Assembly: GCF_028769735.1 (NCBI RefSeq)
Contig: NC_088175.1
Span: forward strand, 4,216,001-4,280,000
Direction of reading: 5' to 3'
Origin: Zonotrichia leucophrys gambelii
Taxonomy: Eukaryota; Chordata; Aves; Passeriformes; Passerellidae
Length of the DNA: 64,000 nt
Both the position numbers and the translations under genes were made by a program. The first letter of the stretch is position 1. Every line of letters begins with the position of its first letter. Under the pieces are notes generated by a model that saw only the letters and a list, made by a program, of their open reading frames with translations, searched no databases and was not told the DNA's origin. Shown here piece by piece: positions 26,958 through 38,300 of the stretch.

Positions 26958-27455
26958 CCTTCTTTCTCCAGGAGAACAATAAATACTCCTTAGCACTGCC
27001 TAAGAAAAATAAAATCATACTTTGCTTTTGAAAAGAAATGTGATCTATATGCAGGCCTCTAGCGAGCTGAACGCCAAATGTTTCCTGGGACAGTGTGAGT
27101 GTGAATATGTGCACAGAGGATTTTTATAACCATAACATGGATGGCCTGGAATATTAATCAGGGCTTGTTTCATTTTGTTTTGCTTTGCTTTTTGGTTGTT
27201 TCATTTAGTTTGTTATTTTTCACTTAATTCCACAGTGCAAAAGAAAGTAACCTCACTCTTTGAAACAAAAAATGTGAAATTTATGGCCAATGCCTACTCT
27301 GTCTCCTTAATAGCTTATCCATAGGAGTTGAACAGGTCACACTGCAAGAGTGTGGTGACCTGGGCTGCATCCTACTGCTGGTGCAGTAAGGGGCAGGGGA
27401 CTGAGGGAGGAGAGGGATTGCCAAGGGCTGCAGCAAGGGAAAGCACATGGTTTTC
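26956..27455. other. Unannotated sequence
   Basis: About 500 bp between the CA repeat and the LTR. It contains a T/G-rich low-complexity patch at 27165-27220 and nothing else recognised. Its last six bases (gttttc) are the left target-site duplication of the next LTR. Confidence 0.6.
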
Positions 27456-27847
27456 TGTGACAGTGGCCATAGGGGTCAGGATGAGAGAAGAGACATAGAT
27501 CTGACTCCATGTTACAGAAGGCCTTATTTATTATTTTATAATATATATATTACATTAAAACTACACTAAAAAGAATAGAAGGAGAAGTTTCATCTGAGAA
27601 GGCTAGCTAAGCTAAGAATAGAATAGCAAAGAATGGTAACAAAGGCAGCTGTCTCAGACTCTGTCCGAGTCAGCTGTGCTGTGATTGGCCATTAATTAGA
27701 AACAACCACATGAGACCAATCACAGATCCACCTGTTGCATTCCACAGCAGCAGATAACCATTGTTTACATTTTGTTGCTGAGGCCTCTCAGCTTCTCAGA
27801 AGGAAAATTCCTAAGAAAGGATTTTTAATGAAAAGATGTCTGCGACA
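27456..27847 (-). mobile_element. Solo LTR, family A copy 2 (ERVK-like)
   Basis: A 392-bp solo LTR on the minus strand. The + strand runs from TGTGACAGTGG to TGCGACA and is flanked by a perfect 6-bp duplication, gttttc at 27450-27455 and 27848-27853. It carries the family's paired CCAAT boxes, the ATTAATTAG core between them, and the AT-rich polyadenylation zone near 27530-27560. The CpG in gtccgagtcagc is retained, but the one in the gagacgagg block is lost (gagacatag). No proviral interior is present, so the element most likely arose by LTR-LTR recombination. Confidence 0.9.
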
Positions 27848-28278
27848 GTTTTCATCCAGCATTAGGGAGAACCAGTGACAAGGAGTGCCTGCAAATTGCC
27901 TTAGACCTCTGACCAAGCCACCACCTTTGGAAGAGGATGTCCTCCTTGAAGTGTCTGTGCCAGAGGTGCCCCCATCACTTCAGGTGGGGTGATCAGTTGG
28001 GTATTTCAGTCTGGAGAAATTCACAATTGTGCACCCATCTGGTTTTTATAGTGAGCACATTCCCATGCAAGTGCTGTGCTGGATGAATGAAACCATGCCA
28101 CTTATCTGCTAACTGAGGTGGTCTGCTGGTCTCATTTCTACACATTGGTGCTAAAGCTTTCTCAATATTGTCACAAGGTTCCCAGGATGGCAGCCTGGCA
28201 CCTCATCCTCCTCAGAAGACAAAATAAATTGTGTGCAGAGTTGGTTTTTTGACTGCCTGCTGGTTTTACAAGTAATGC

Positions 28279-28336
28279 AGGGGGAAAAAAGAAAAAAAGG
28301 AAAAAAAAAAAAAGAAAAAAGGAAAAAAGAGAGAAA
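28279..28336. repeat. A-rich purine tract (GAAAAA-type)
   Basis: Runs of four to thirteen A residues separated by G or GG make an almost pure purine strand. The lysine-rich and phenylalanine-rich open frames across it are artefacts. Confidence 0.9.
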
Positions 28337-30976
28337 TGACACAGAAGTCATCTTTTATTGCAGAAGGAATAGGCATGTAAATGCATTTTTTTCCAAGCTG
28401 TTTTTGTACAAATTATTTGGGTACGCAGTGTCCATAAATGTCCTTGTAGAAATCCAGGTAAACCTGCTTTGATTAAGTAAGCTATTTTCAAAGCATTATT
28501 TGTTGTCATTTTATGAGGAAAGCTAGTAATATTTCTGATAACAAAATGAACACTGACATCATCTGAACTGTTAATAATGTAAAGCCCTTTAAGATTTTTG
28601 TCTGTCTTTGATTATTTGATTATATGGGAAGACTTTGATTATTGACCAAGATTTTGCTGAACTCTGCTGAATCACAGATAAATCTATTGTTTCTGTAAAT
28701 GCTCCTTCAGCAAGACAAGAAGAAATACAGAGTGACAAAATATGGCAAGACTTGATTGAGAAAGATCCCTTCCTGGGCATTTGGGAGTCCAAGGAAGAAG
28801 AGTAGCCTGCAATTAGTATGTTTTAATGTGGTTTTCTGTAACATGACTGTACCAGTCTAATCTTTATTCAAAAAGATCTTGTAGCTACAATTTTTGAAGC
28901 TATCTCTTCAGCTTTATGTTTGCTTGCTTGTATTTTAGTTTTCATCTGAGAGCACAGAGGCAGTTTCCAAGGCAAGGTGCCCTTCAGTGTGAAATACAGA
29001 ATATATTAAACACTGAAATGAGTAAGGTAGCAACTGTAACTATTGCAGCTAATGCTACATCCCCCAAGCTTGCACAGAAAGAGTTGAATTTACACAATTA
29101 TTTGCAATGAATTTGCTCCAGTAGACCAATCACCATTTTGAATGAAAGAGAACCTGGGGGAAAAATTGCTCATCTCAGCTAAAATAATGAAGGCAATGAT
29201 CAGTGGGATATAGCAAAATGGATGGCAAAAGCTGCTTGTTAAATATGTTAAATACTTCAAACCTGTAGAACAATAGAAAAGAACAGCATCATGAATGTGG
29301 CACTGTTATGTCACCTTATCCAAAAACAAATTTTTTTCCCACTAGGGCCAATATTTTATCCCTAATCCTGTTGTGGACTTTCAGACAGCTGACTACATAG
29401 GGTGGTTTTGGAGAAGGTTGGGTTAGGAATAAGAAAGTCTGAAATCTTTTTTTTTCTTGTACCAAATAACTGATGTGATATTTGTAAATCCAGACCTCAA
29501 ACCACACAATGGCCAAGAAAAAAAATTCCCCATAATTAGATCCTATTGATGAAATGCTGCAGACAAAAGGTCTCTTTGTGGGAGATGAAATGGGCTTGCC
29601 TCAGGTATTTGTTGGCCACTTATTGAAGACATTGATTGATAATTTACCAATCTCTTCATTGCTTTTTGTAGTGCAAATACACCAGTATGTTGGGATACAT
29701 AAAGAGATAAAAGACAAGTGGAAGAGACCATGATCAATCCAAGCAGACAAGTGTTCCTATGAAGAATTACAAACAGGTAAGAGATTCCAGACAACACACA
29801 AAAGGAGAAGGTTTAGATCAAACCACCTGAATAAACGGGGACTTGAAAGAGCTCAAAGCAAAGCACAGGGGTGTCCCAGGAGGATTTGTGTGTTTTACCT
29901 GTCTATTCACACAACTGCCTGTTAGATCAAATCAAGTATTTCTCTTGTAGAGTGCGTGCAGTGATAAAGCACAGGCAGGTTTTGATGTGTCAGCATGTCA
30001 GTGCAGAGACACTGCTCACACGATGCTGCACTCACGATGAGCTTTTGTCTCGGGTGCTTCTCTCCTTGGCAGCAGTGAGAGCAGCAGAGCTGCTGGGCTG
30101 TACTGCCTGGCTAACGCAGCCACCAGCTTTGAACCAAACCAGCTCAAAGGACAAGCAAGAGGAGTGCAAAACCAGACATTCTTCACAATCATTCCTCAGT
30201 ATGTAACCCTTCTCCTCCCCAAAGCACTTCAAAGAGCCAGAGCAGGGGCTGTTTCAGACTCTGCTGAAAGCATTAACAGCACAGGGCAACTCTGCCTGAG
30301 AGCTTCAGGTCAGAGCAGAAGACCAGCCCACCCAATTGAGAGTGTGAGGCTGTCAAACAGGCAGTGAACTTTCAGCATGCAATGCAAAGAGGATTCTTAT
30401 CCTTACTCTCTCATGAAAAGTGCAGTTTAATGCTTTGTGAGCACTGGTTACAGAGACTTGAGTTTTACATCTTTGCTGATGGCCCAGAAAGCCAAACCTG
30501 TTAACTCCATGACTTAAAGGATGTCCAATTTTATGTTAGAGGGAAGATTAGCCATATCACTTCTAGCAATTTAGGAGTCTTACAGACTCTGAACTTTTAC
30601 TTATGAGATATGACACGATAACAACTTTAAGTGAGGCAGCTGCTCCTTATAATCAGATGGAATCTGGGCATTAATCTATAACATTCATGGCTATTTACTT
30701 CCTCTTTTAATAAAAAATGTGAATGCCACATATATTCCATACGGATATCTTCATCAGCTGCCTGAACATACAAACCCAGAGATTTTTCATTTTCCTCAAA
30801 TACTATATTAAACATCTTAAATCCACAATTAATCTCTCTTAGTTTCCTAGAAAGAAAATCCATCATGAGCTATGTGTCATAATTTCAGCACCTTACCCTG
30901 TGTCCTTTAACATAAGTCTTACTCTAGTAATCTGCATTTTGAAGAGGCATATTTAGCCACATGCAGCTTCCAACTT

Positions 30977-31001
30977 CAGAAATATCTTCATGATATTTCT
31001 G
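30977..31001. repeat. Perfect 10-bp hairpin
   Basis: The arms are cagaaatatc (30977-30986) and gatatttctg (30992-31001), with a 5-base loop. The stem is too short and AT-rich for a typical microRNA precursor, and no U run follows it. Confidence 0.7.
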
Positions 31002-32602
31002 TTTAGAGAATCAAAACACTTGTGAGGAGAGATGTGACATTTCTGTTGAGCCCTTTACAGAAGGTGGAAAACACTTAAAGACTCAAGCCAGATTGAAAGG
31101 AGATAAATGAAAGCATGAGTTTGTGTTACTGAGATGTTTGAATATTTTCCTGGACTTTGTCCTGTACAATTAAACAAGGTATTTAGGGACATGTCTAAAT
31201 TAAAATATCTCTAGCTTAACCTCATTTCCTTCCACAGAGTTTATTTCTACAATCTTGCTTGTGCACACTTCCCTTTGTTGTCTTCCTCACTGTTTCTTTT
31301 CCTTTCAGGAGCCTTATTTCAAAAAAAAGTTGCAGTGTGCTCACCCAACCTGTGCTTCAGCCCCTGAAGCAGACCGGAAAGTTTTAAATTGCATTCAGAG
31401 AGCAAAGTCTGATTAAGTGCTGTGACATCACCCCACCAGTAATGCCCAATCCCAAATTAAATTTTTGTCTGTTTTGATTTTGTATGTGCATGTTTTCTTT
31501 CAGCAGCTAATGACAAGTCTTGGAATATCTGAAACATATCTCCATTTCTCCACTCAGCCACAACCCATAAATAATTATTCGAAACTGGGCCCAGTTTTGT
31601 TACGTCCATACCCAAATTTGGTACCTCCTATGTTTTATTACTGATACAGTTATCTATTTATTTCTGGACTTAAAAGATTTGGCCCACTCAAAATCTCATT
31701 TATTCCATTTCTTGGTGAAGTTCCATTGTTTCTTGCACAGCTTCCCCTTAACTGCCTGTACAATCAGCCATCCTCCATGGACCAGTCCACAACTTCTGTC
31801 ACCTTCTGACATTGCTCTTGTCATATCCAGCAATTTCTCATGTCATGTGCAGCAGTTTTCCTGTTCAGCTGTCTAAATCTCAGTTCAGGCAGCACTTGGG
31901 CATCTGCCTGCCGCCCAAACACTTTCCTTGAAGGAGCTGCACCAGCCAAAATATCTTCTGAATCCCTGTTACCTCTGTCAGTGTGCACAGGGCACAGTGA
32001 AACTCTCTGTTTGCATACAGCTGCCTGGTTCTTTCTTCATGATATTTTGGTACAGTGATCATTTCTTTTGTTTAAAAAAACCCCCCATGTTTTGTTAAGT
32101 AAATCATCCCAATCCGTTAACACAAAAAAACCCCAAACCAAGCTACCAAAATAAACTCACTTGCAATTCTGATATCCCCTACCATATGTACAACTTGATT
32201 TAAAGTCTAATAAAACAGAATGACTTTCAGTCCTTATTCTGTTTTACAGAGCATTTTTCAGTTATTTATTTTCGGTTCAGATTGCTGCATTATTTTTGCC
32301 TTCAAGCCTCATGTTGTAAGATGAAAAGCAGAGGAATTCACTTTGGATTCTTCATCATCATTTCAGTTTCCGGTAAATTATATGCCCAGTTTTACTCAAA
32401 ATGGAGCAGTTTGCTGCACAAAGGCAACAGATTTTAACCATCCAGCTCCTCCTGCTTGTAAGATCACTCACAACATGCAGGATTTTGCTGTTTAGAGGCA
32501 GTTGTAGAAAAATTCAGGCCTTTTTACCAACACTGGCTATGTCCAACCATGCTCTGACTCGTGATTGCTCCAACCTGCACCAAGAGTGGCACCAGGTTCC
32601 CT

Positions 32603-32982
32603 TGTCACAGATATCTTTTATGGAAAATCCTTTCCTTAGGATTCTTCCTCCTGAGAAGCTGAGAGGCCTCAGGAACAAAATGTAAACAATGATTATCTGC
32701 TGCTGTGGAATGCAACCAGTGCATCTGTGATTGGTCTCATAGGGTTGTTTCTAATTAATGGCCAATCACAGTCAGCTGGCTTGGACTCTCTGTCCGAGAC
32801 AGAAACTTTTGTTATCATTCCTTTCTAATCTTAGCTGGCCTTCTGATGAGATCCTTTTCTTCTATTCTTTTAGTATAGTTTTAATGTAATGTATATCATA
32901 AAATAATAAATCAGCCTTCTGAAACATGGAGTCAGATCCTCATCTCTTCCCTGATCCAAGAACCCCTGTGAACACCGTCACA
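32603..32982 (+). mobile_element. Solo LTR, family A copy 3 (ERVK-like)
   Basis: A 380-bp solo LTR, the only plus-strand copy of its family in this window. It starts TGTCACAG and ends CCGTCACA. Flanks are ttccct (32597-32602) and ctccct (32983-32988), a 6-bp duplication with one transition. The U3 contains a perfect 10-bp inverted repeat formed by two CCAAT boxes, ctgtgattgg at 32725-32734 and ccaatcacag at 32762-32771. A canonical AATAAA lies at 32905-32910, followed by about 70 bp of R/U5-like sequence. This gives the orientation of the whole family. The long open frames here (32401-32685 and 32926-33252) run across LTR boundaries and are not genes. Confidence 0.9.
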
Positions 32983-33340
32983 CTCCCTCTCCCCAGGCTT
33001 GTGCCAAGTGCCGTTTCTACCCCACTGTCACCACTATTCTTGGTCTTTTCCTCTCCTTTCACCCACAAAGCCTCCTCCCCAAACCAAGGCATGGCAGAAA
33101 TGCCTGAGGCAAGTGGCAGCAGCAGCTCAGGAGTAAACACCTCCCAGGAAAGGCTGACAGCAGCCAGAACCTGGAGCTGCCTCTGCTCTGTGCTCCGTCC
33201 ATTGGTCACAACTGGTGTGTACAGAGCAAATCCATGCCAGGCAGCAAGATAATGACTAAATATGGACAGATATGTTCCTTAGGTATAGCTGTGGAGAGAA
33301 ATCATCTTTAACTGGTTATTATTTTCTTTGATGAGAAGAG
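32983..33340. other. Unannotated sequence
   Basis: About 360 bp between the LTR and the microsatellite cluster. It is relatively C-rich near 32983-33130. No feature was recognised. Confidence 0.55.
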
Positions 33341-33406
33341 TCCTATCCTATCCTATCCAATTATTATTATTATTATTGTTGTTGTCGTTGTATTAATAAT
33401 AATAAA
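33341..33406. repeat. Compound microsatellite (TCCTA)n then (TTA)n/(TTG)n
   Basis: TCCTA units at 33341-33358 are followed directly by a trinucleotide run of TTA, changing to GTT/GTC and back to ATA/ATT (33361-33406). Confidence 0.9.
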
Positions 33407-33601
33407 TTCCTTTCTCTACAAAGCAGGTCCTTGGTATTTGGATTTATATTATATTATATTATATTAATTATATTATATTATATTATATTATATTATATTA
33501 TATTATATTATATTATATTATATTATATTATATTATATTATATTATATTTTTACAGTTCAGATGGTTACTTCCTTCCTTTCTCTACAAAGCAGGCCCTTG
33601 G
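33407..33601. repeat. 28-bp direct repeats bracketing the ATATT array
   Basis: Positions 33407-33434 and 33574-33601 are identical except for one T/C difference (33428 against 33595). Both contain ttcctttctctacaaagc and end in ccttgg. The copies are 167 bp apart and enclose the pentanucleotide array. Either a 167-bp unit was duplicated and the array expanded within it, or the array was inserted or copied with flanking homology. Confidence 0.9.
33443..33550. repeat. (ATATT)n pentanucleotide array, about 108 bp
   Basis: ATATT units are interrupted once near 33465-33470 (ttaatta) and then run without interruption to about 33550. The tract is pure A/T, prone to unpairing and probably length-polymorphic. 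The tyrosine/isoleucine-rich open frame over it is an artefact. Confidence 0.97.
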
Positions 33602-35029
33602 CAGCAAGAGTCAGCAATATTAACAGAAAACCTAGAGAAAAGCAAGTAGATTTCTCCTTGTCACTAGTGAAGATTTAGGGGGAAAAAAAAAGGAACCCAG
33701 AATGATTTATTGTCTTATCATTGGTCATTACAGCTAAAAACCACTTCGTAACAGGGAAAAAAATGGGCATAAATGGGGAGAGCAACAGCAAAAATGAGTG
33801 ACAGTTTGTCAGTTCTGTTGAGGTAGGGAACAAATGCTGAGGCAGGAAACAGCTCCCATCACCTACCACAACTATCACAGAACATTTGATATTCTGCTCC
33901 AAGTAATTTTTTGTCAGCACCTGTCCAGTCACCGTGAAAATTTCTCAATTTTATACCAAGCATTTTATCAGTTCAATATTACAGTACATTCTTTCTGAGC
34001 TTAACAGCATCAGCAAAATAAAGGATGCAAATAATGTCCCTGATCTAGAAACAGCAGCAGCAGCCAGATAAATCACTGTCCCTTTCCATTTAAAATGAAT
34101 ATTTATGTGTTGAATTTTAAATATCATCTTTCTATCACTTTTCAAGAAATTAATTTCTTTCTCTAACCCAAAATGTCTTGAGCTGTGACCACACAATTAT
34201 TGGTGTTATAAGGATGATCTCATTTCCAACCACAGATTATTTATTTAAGGATGGCCCAGTCATGTCACACAAGATTCAGCTGGCCAGAGAAGTCACTGTT
34301 TTGCCAAGAGATAATGCTGACAATATTCTGTTTGCTAGCTGACCTTTATTTATCATTGTGTATCAGTTAAGACCTAAGCTGAAAGTATGTCCAGAGAAGA
34401 GATTTTAAAACACAACTAGAACCACAGTTCTTGCACTAAAATCAGAAAGAATATTTAGGTGAAAATATAATTATTCTAACCCTGCCTTGGCGTAATTGCA
34501 GAGAGCAGGATACACGAATAATGTGATCTAGATTCATTCCAATGTCCCATCTATTCTACCAATCTTGTACACACAGACATTTTCAGGAGACTTAAAACCA
34601 GGTCTTCAGGAGACATGAGCACTGAAATGATCTGAAAGCCACCATCAAGAACATATCTAGTCCTTGAGCATAACAAATGGCTAAGCTATTTGAAACACTT
34701 CCTCTCATTTCCATTTGTGTGCTCCTCCTCTGCCATTTGTGTATTTATTATTACAATACTGGTATTAAGATCAGAATGACCATAACTTCTCCTGTCATTG
34801 TTTTTCCCCCCCAATAACTTCACATAATCAAAATAAAGCAGCAAGGTTCAGGAAATAAAGAAACCATTGAGGAATTGCACCTAACCTAGAAGGCTCTTTT
34901 TCTGCTGCTCTGTCCCTAGGAAAGGGGAAGAAGGCAGCAAAGTTATCCAGGAGAGCATTGCCAGTGGAGACAGAGTCCATCCATGCAGGCACAGGAGCTG
35001 GAGGGGAAGGTGAAGGAGGGGATCTTGGC
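33602..35029. other. Unique sequence between array and LTR copy 4
   Basis: About 1.4 kb with open frames of 85 codons or fewer and no recognised feature. The last six bases (cttggc) are the left target-site duplication of the next LTR. Confidence 0.55.
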
Positions 35030-35408
35030 TGTGATGGTGTTCACAGGGGTTTTCAGATGAGGGAAGAGATGAAGGATCTGACTCCATATTTTAGAAGGCT
35101 TGATTTATTATTTTATGATATATATTACATTAAAACTATACTAAAAGAATAGAAGAAAAGATTTCATCAGAAGGCTAGCTGAGAATAGCAAGGAAGGAAT
35201 GATAAAGTTTTGTGGCTCGGGCTCTGTGTCCAAGCCAGCTGACTGTAATTGGCCATTAATTACAACCAACCAACATGAACCAATCACAGATGCACCTGTT
35301 GCATTCCACAGCAGCAGATAATCATTTACATTTTGTTCCTGAGGCCTCTCAGCTTCTCAGGAGGAAGAATCCTAAGGAAAGGATTTTCCATAAAAGATGT
35401 CTGTGACA
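35030..35408 (-). mobile_element. Solo LTR, family A copy 4 (ERVK-like)
   Basis: A 379-bp solo LTR on the minus strand. The + strand runs from TGTGATGGTG to TGTGACA and is bracketed by a perfect 6-bp duplication, cttggc at 35024-35029 and 35409-35414. It has the family's U3 CCAAT pair and the AT-rich polyadenylation zone at about 35100-35135. Three family CpGs visible in sister copies have decayed to TpG or CpA (gatggtg at the end, gagatgaagg, gtccaagcc), so by that measure it looks older than copies 3 and 5. No internal proviral sequence is present. Confidence 0.9.
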
Positions 35409-38029
35409 CTTGGCAGGTGATGTGGGCACAGTCCTCAAGATCTGGCACGAGGAGCAGAATTCACTGAGTGGTGACTGAGCCAGGCTGAAACACAAAGGTT
35501 ACAACACAGTGACTGAGCTCAGGGAGGGTTTCCTCTTCAGTGTGATTAAGGCATTAATAGCAATAATAACCATTGTACTATTCCTGAGGATTCCACAAAG
35601 GATGATGCAGGACAGCTCACTCAGTTTATGGTTCACCTGCCAGAAAAAATTTAGGGCATGAAAAGAAATGGGAAGTTACTGAGTGAAGTCTGTCTGGCTA
35701 GAGGGGAGGAAGCAGGCTGGCACACTGGCAGACTTGCAGGAGACTCTGTGAACTTCCTTGGGTAAATGGTCAAGCCTCTGCCACCTCATTTTCACTCCTG
35801 TGCTACCTGAGGGAGCTGCACAATGGAGCTCATCCCAAAAAGCCTTCTGGTGAAAGCACTGGCAAGTATAACCTTTTCTTCCTAAAGGAAGATATGGTCA
35901 CATTCTTGGTCAGTATAAATTAACATCAGGAGATGCTGGTAAAGGAATTTGTATCACACATGATGTTGCTCCAGGGTTGCCATGCATTTCGTTGTACAAT
36001 CACATTCTTTCACTGTGCAGGTTGCAAATGAATTCGTGGCTCCTCCCAATCAATCCATAAAAAAACAGCTCCCCTTTGTGGACTGGCACTCAGGTGTGAT
36101 TCTGGATCTGAGTCAAAGCCAAGCACTGGCTTTGGTGGGAGTTCTTACAGAGAGGAGGTCAAAACAATTGTGTTTCTATGTTGATAAAAGCATTTTGAAA
36201 TATTTCACTGTTTGAATCCCAGGCACAATAGTAAATATGTGGTTTGAATAAATTCAAAGAGATTATTTCCATAGAACCTAATAAAATCTTACATAGTTTA
36301 CAAAACAAAACCCAGGTTGGTTGGAGACAGAAAAATTCATTTTGGTTACATTTTCAAGAGATTCAGTTTAGCAGGATTAAAATTGCTCCACTGGAATTAT
36401 TCAAATGGAATTTTTTGGCTTTGCAACAAAGTTGCCTTATCTTTATTTAACTTCCCTGTTTGATCATCTGCGTCCTGTTTTCTGCTTCATTTAAAATTCT
36501 GTTCACACCTAATCAGATAACATTAAATTCTGGATTGAAGGTTAATCCAACAAAAGCTTACATGTGGGGCACTCCATGTGCTGGGCATCATTAAGGTATT
36601 TTCAGCATTCACATGACATTTTACAGCTGGAAGAGACTTTATAATTTTGCTTTTAATTGTGAAAAATCTCCCTCAGTATTGTCAGCTCTGTACAGAATCT
36701 GGCAAAGGTTCTTTTAAAATAATGAAATTCAGGCCACTGAGTTTAATACATGTTCCCCCAAAAAGATGCATGTCTAAAATGAGCAGAAAATGTTTCAAAA
36801 ATTCAGTCAGTCACAATAAGAAGTCAGAGGTTTAAGGCCACAAAAGAAGAATTTAGCCTAGTCTTGCACATTTAGAGACTTTTAAACTGGAAATATATTC
36901 TTCCAGATACTTGCCCCATAAAATAGATCCCCGTGGAATATCACTGAACTGCACACACTTGAATAATTTATTTAATTAGTCACATGGGAAGTTTATTTCT
37001 AAAAATGAGTGCTTCCTTTTCCACCTATACAAAGGAAGCCATAAATGTTTGTGTGTGTAAATTAGAAATCTACTTTTTCATTGAGAATATTCTTTAAATT
37101 TCACTGGACCTTTTACTACAGCAAACTTCTAGAGCTGCTGGATTCTCTCATACATCCTGCAGCTCCCCCAAGACTAGTGTATGCAGGAGTGCAGGACACT
37201 GAAACTTCATTTCAAATGCCATATTTCATATCTAGTTCACATGGTTTGAGGAAATTCATAGAAAATGAAACACATAATGACTTTATCTAAAACCTCATTA
37301 AATCAATGGGGAAAAAAATTAACTAGGGAGCCCTCGGGTAGAGGTTAGAATCTCAGAATCTCACTCTGAGATAGACCTGATCAGAATTTCTCCCTTTGAT
37401 GGTCATGTCTCATTGCCAGTAGTTTGTAAAGATTGTTCTCCATTAACTTTTACTGTCTTAACATAAACCATATACCCCAGCTTGGCCACTTATGGTTTCT
37501 TCTATACAGGAGAGAAGGACTTCCAATTCCAAAAGAGATTTCAAAGATTATTAGGGGAAAAAACCTCTTTTCTGGGCATCTGTCCCTTTTCTGGAAAGTT
37601 CTTTAGACATCAAAATTTCCAATAGCTATTTTGAGAAGAAGATTTCACCCAGGTGAGACTGGTGCGTAAAGCAAGAAATATTGATTATTTTAGCTGCTCA
37701 GAGGAAAGAAAAAAATAGGAAAGAAAAAGAATCAAAATGTAATAAAGCTTGGGTAGAAAAGAAAGAAAATATTGTCTTCTTTGTGAGAAAGGAGAAAGTC
37801 CCACAATAAGACATATTCTAATGGGAGGTTCCAAGTGCTGTGTTCAGCTCTAGATGCAGGAACCCAGCACTGGGTACCTGTCTTCTCCTACCTGCAGAGC
37901 TGTGCATTTCCTGAAGTAAATACATTTGAAAGACATTTCCTACAGTACATTTTGAAGTTGTTTTCCTTCCCTTAGACTACTTCTAAGAGCTCACGGATTG
38001 AGGTTTGATATAATAAAACATAAACCTGG

Positions 38030-38300
38030 TTGCTACATAATTAACTCAAAATTTAATGAGCAATAAAAGTACCATTATGCTCTTGTAATGCATTAAGCTT
38101 ATACTCGTGCTTAATCCATTTAAAAGGGCTCTCTAGGTGTTCACTTGGCAAATAACAAAATAAGGCAAGTCAGAAATTACACTTATTAAATGTAAATGTG
38201 TATCTTTAGCAATTGATATCTAACGTCATAGGACAAACTTGCCAAACTTAATTAAATGAATAAATGTGATTATGCACTTAATATCTCCTTAATTACAAAG
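38030..38300. promoter_or_regulatory. Candidate conserved non-coding element, dense TAATTA cores
   Basis: Repeated homeodomain-type cores occur (cataattaact near 38035, cttaattaaatg near 38248, ccttaattac near 38288, gcttaattatc near 38300). They lie in a block with no simple repeats and no transposon similarity. Such AT-rich, site-dense islands in gene-poor DNA often prove to be developmental enhancers. Without an alignment this remains a hypothesis. Confidence 0.3.

Larger units (their letters stand above)
27848..32602. other. Unique sequence between LTR copies 2 and 3
   Basis: About 4.75 kb with no supported gene. The longest frame is 111 codons (29871-30206, plus), with a 66-codon frame opposite it. 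An A/G-rich tract (28279-28336) and a perfect hairpin (30977-31001) are listed separately. A C-rich patch (accccccc-like) lies near 32080. Confidence 0.55.

Noticed and set aside
26766..27114. His/Thr- and Val/Cys-repeat open frames as repeat proteins
   Set aside because: They are translations of the CA microsatellite.
30977..31001. Hairpin as a microRNA precursor
   Set aside because: The stem is only 10 bp and flanking bases do not extend it; known microRNA precursors have stems of about 30 bp.
33431..33649. Tyr/Ile-rich 72-codon frame
   Set aside because: It is a translation of the ATATT array.
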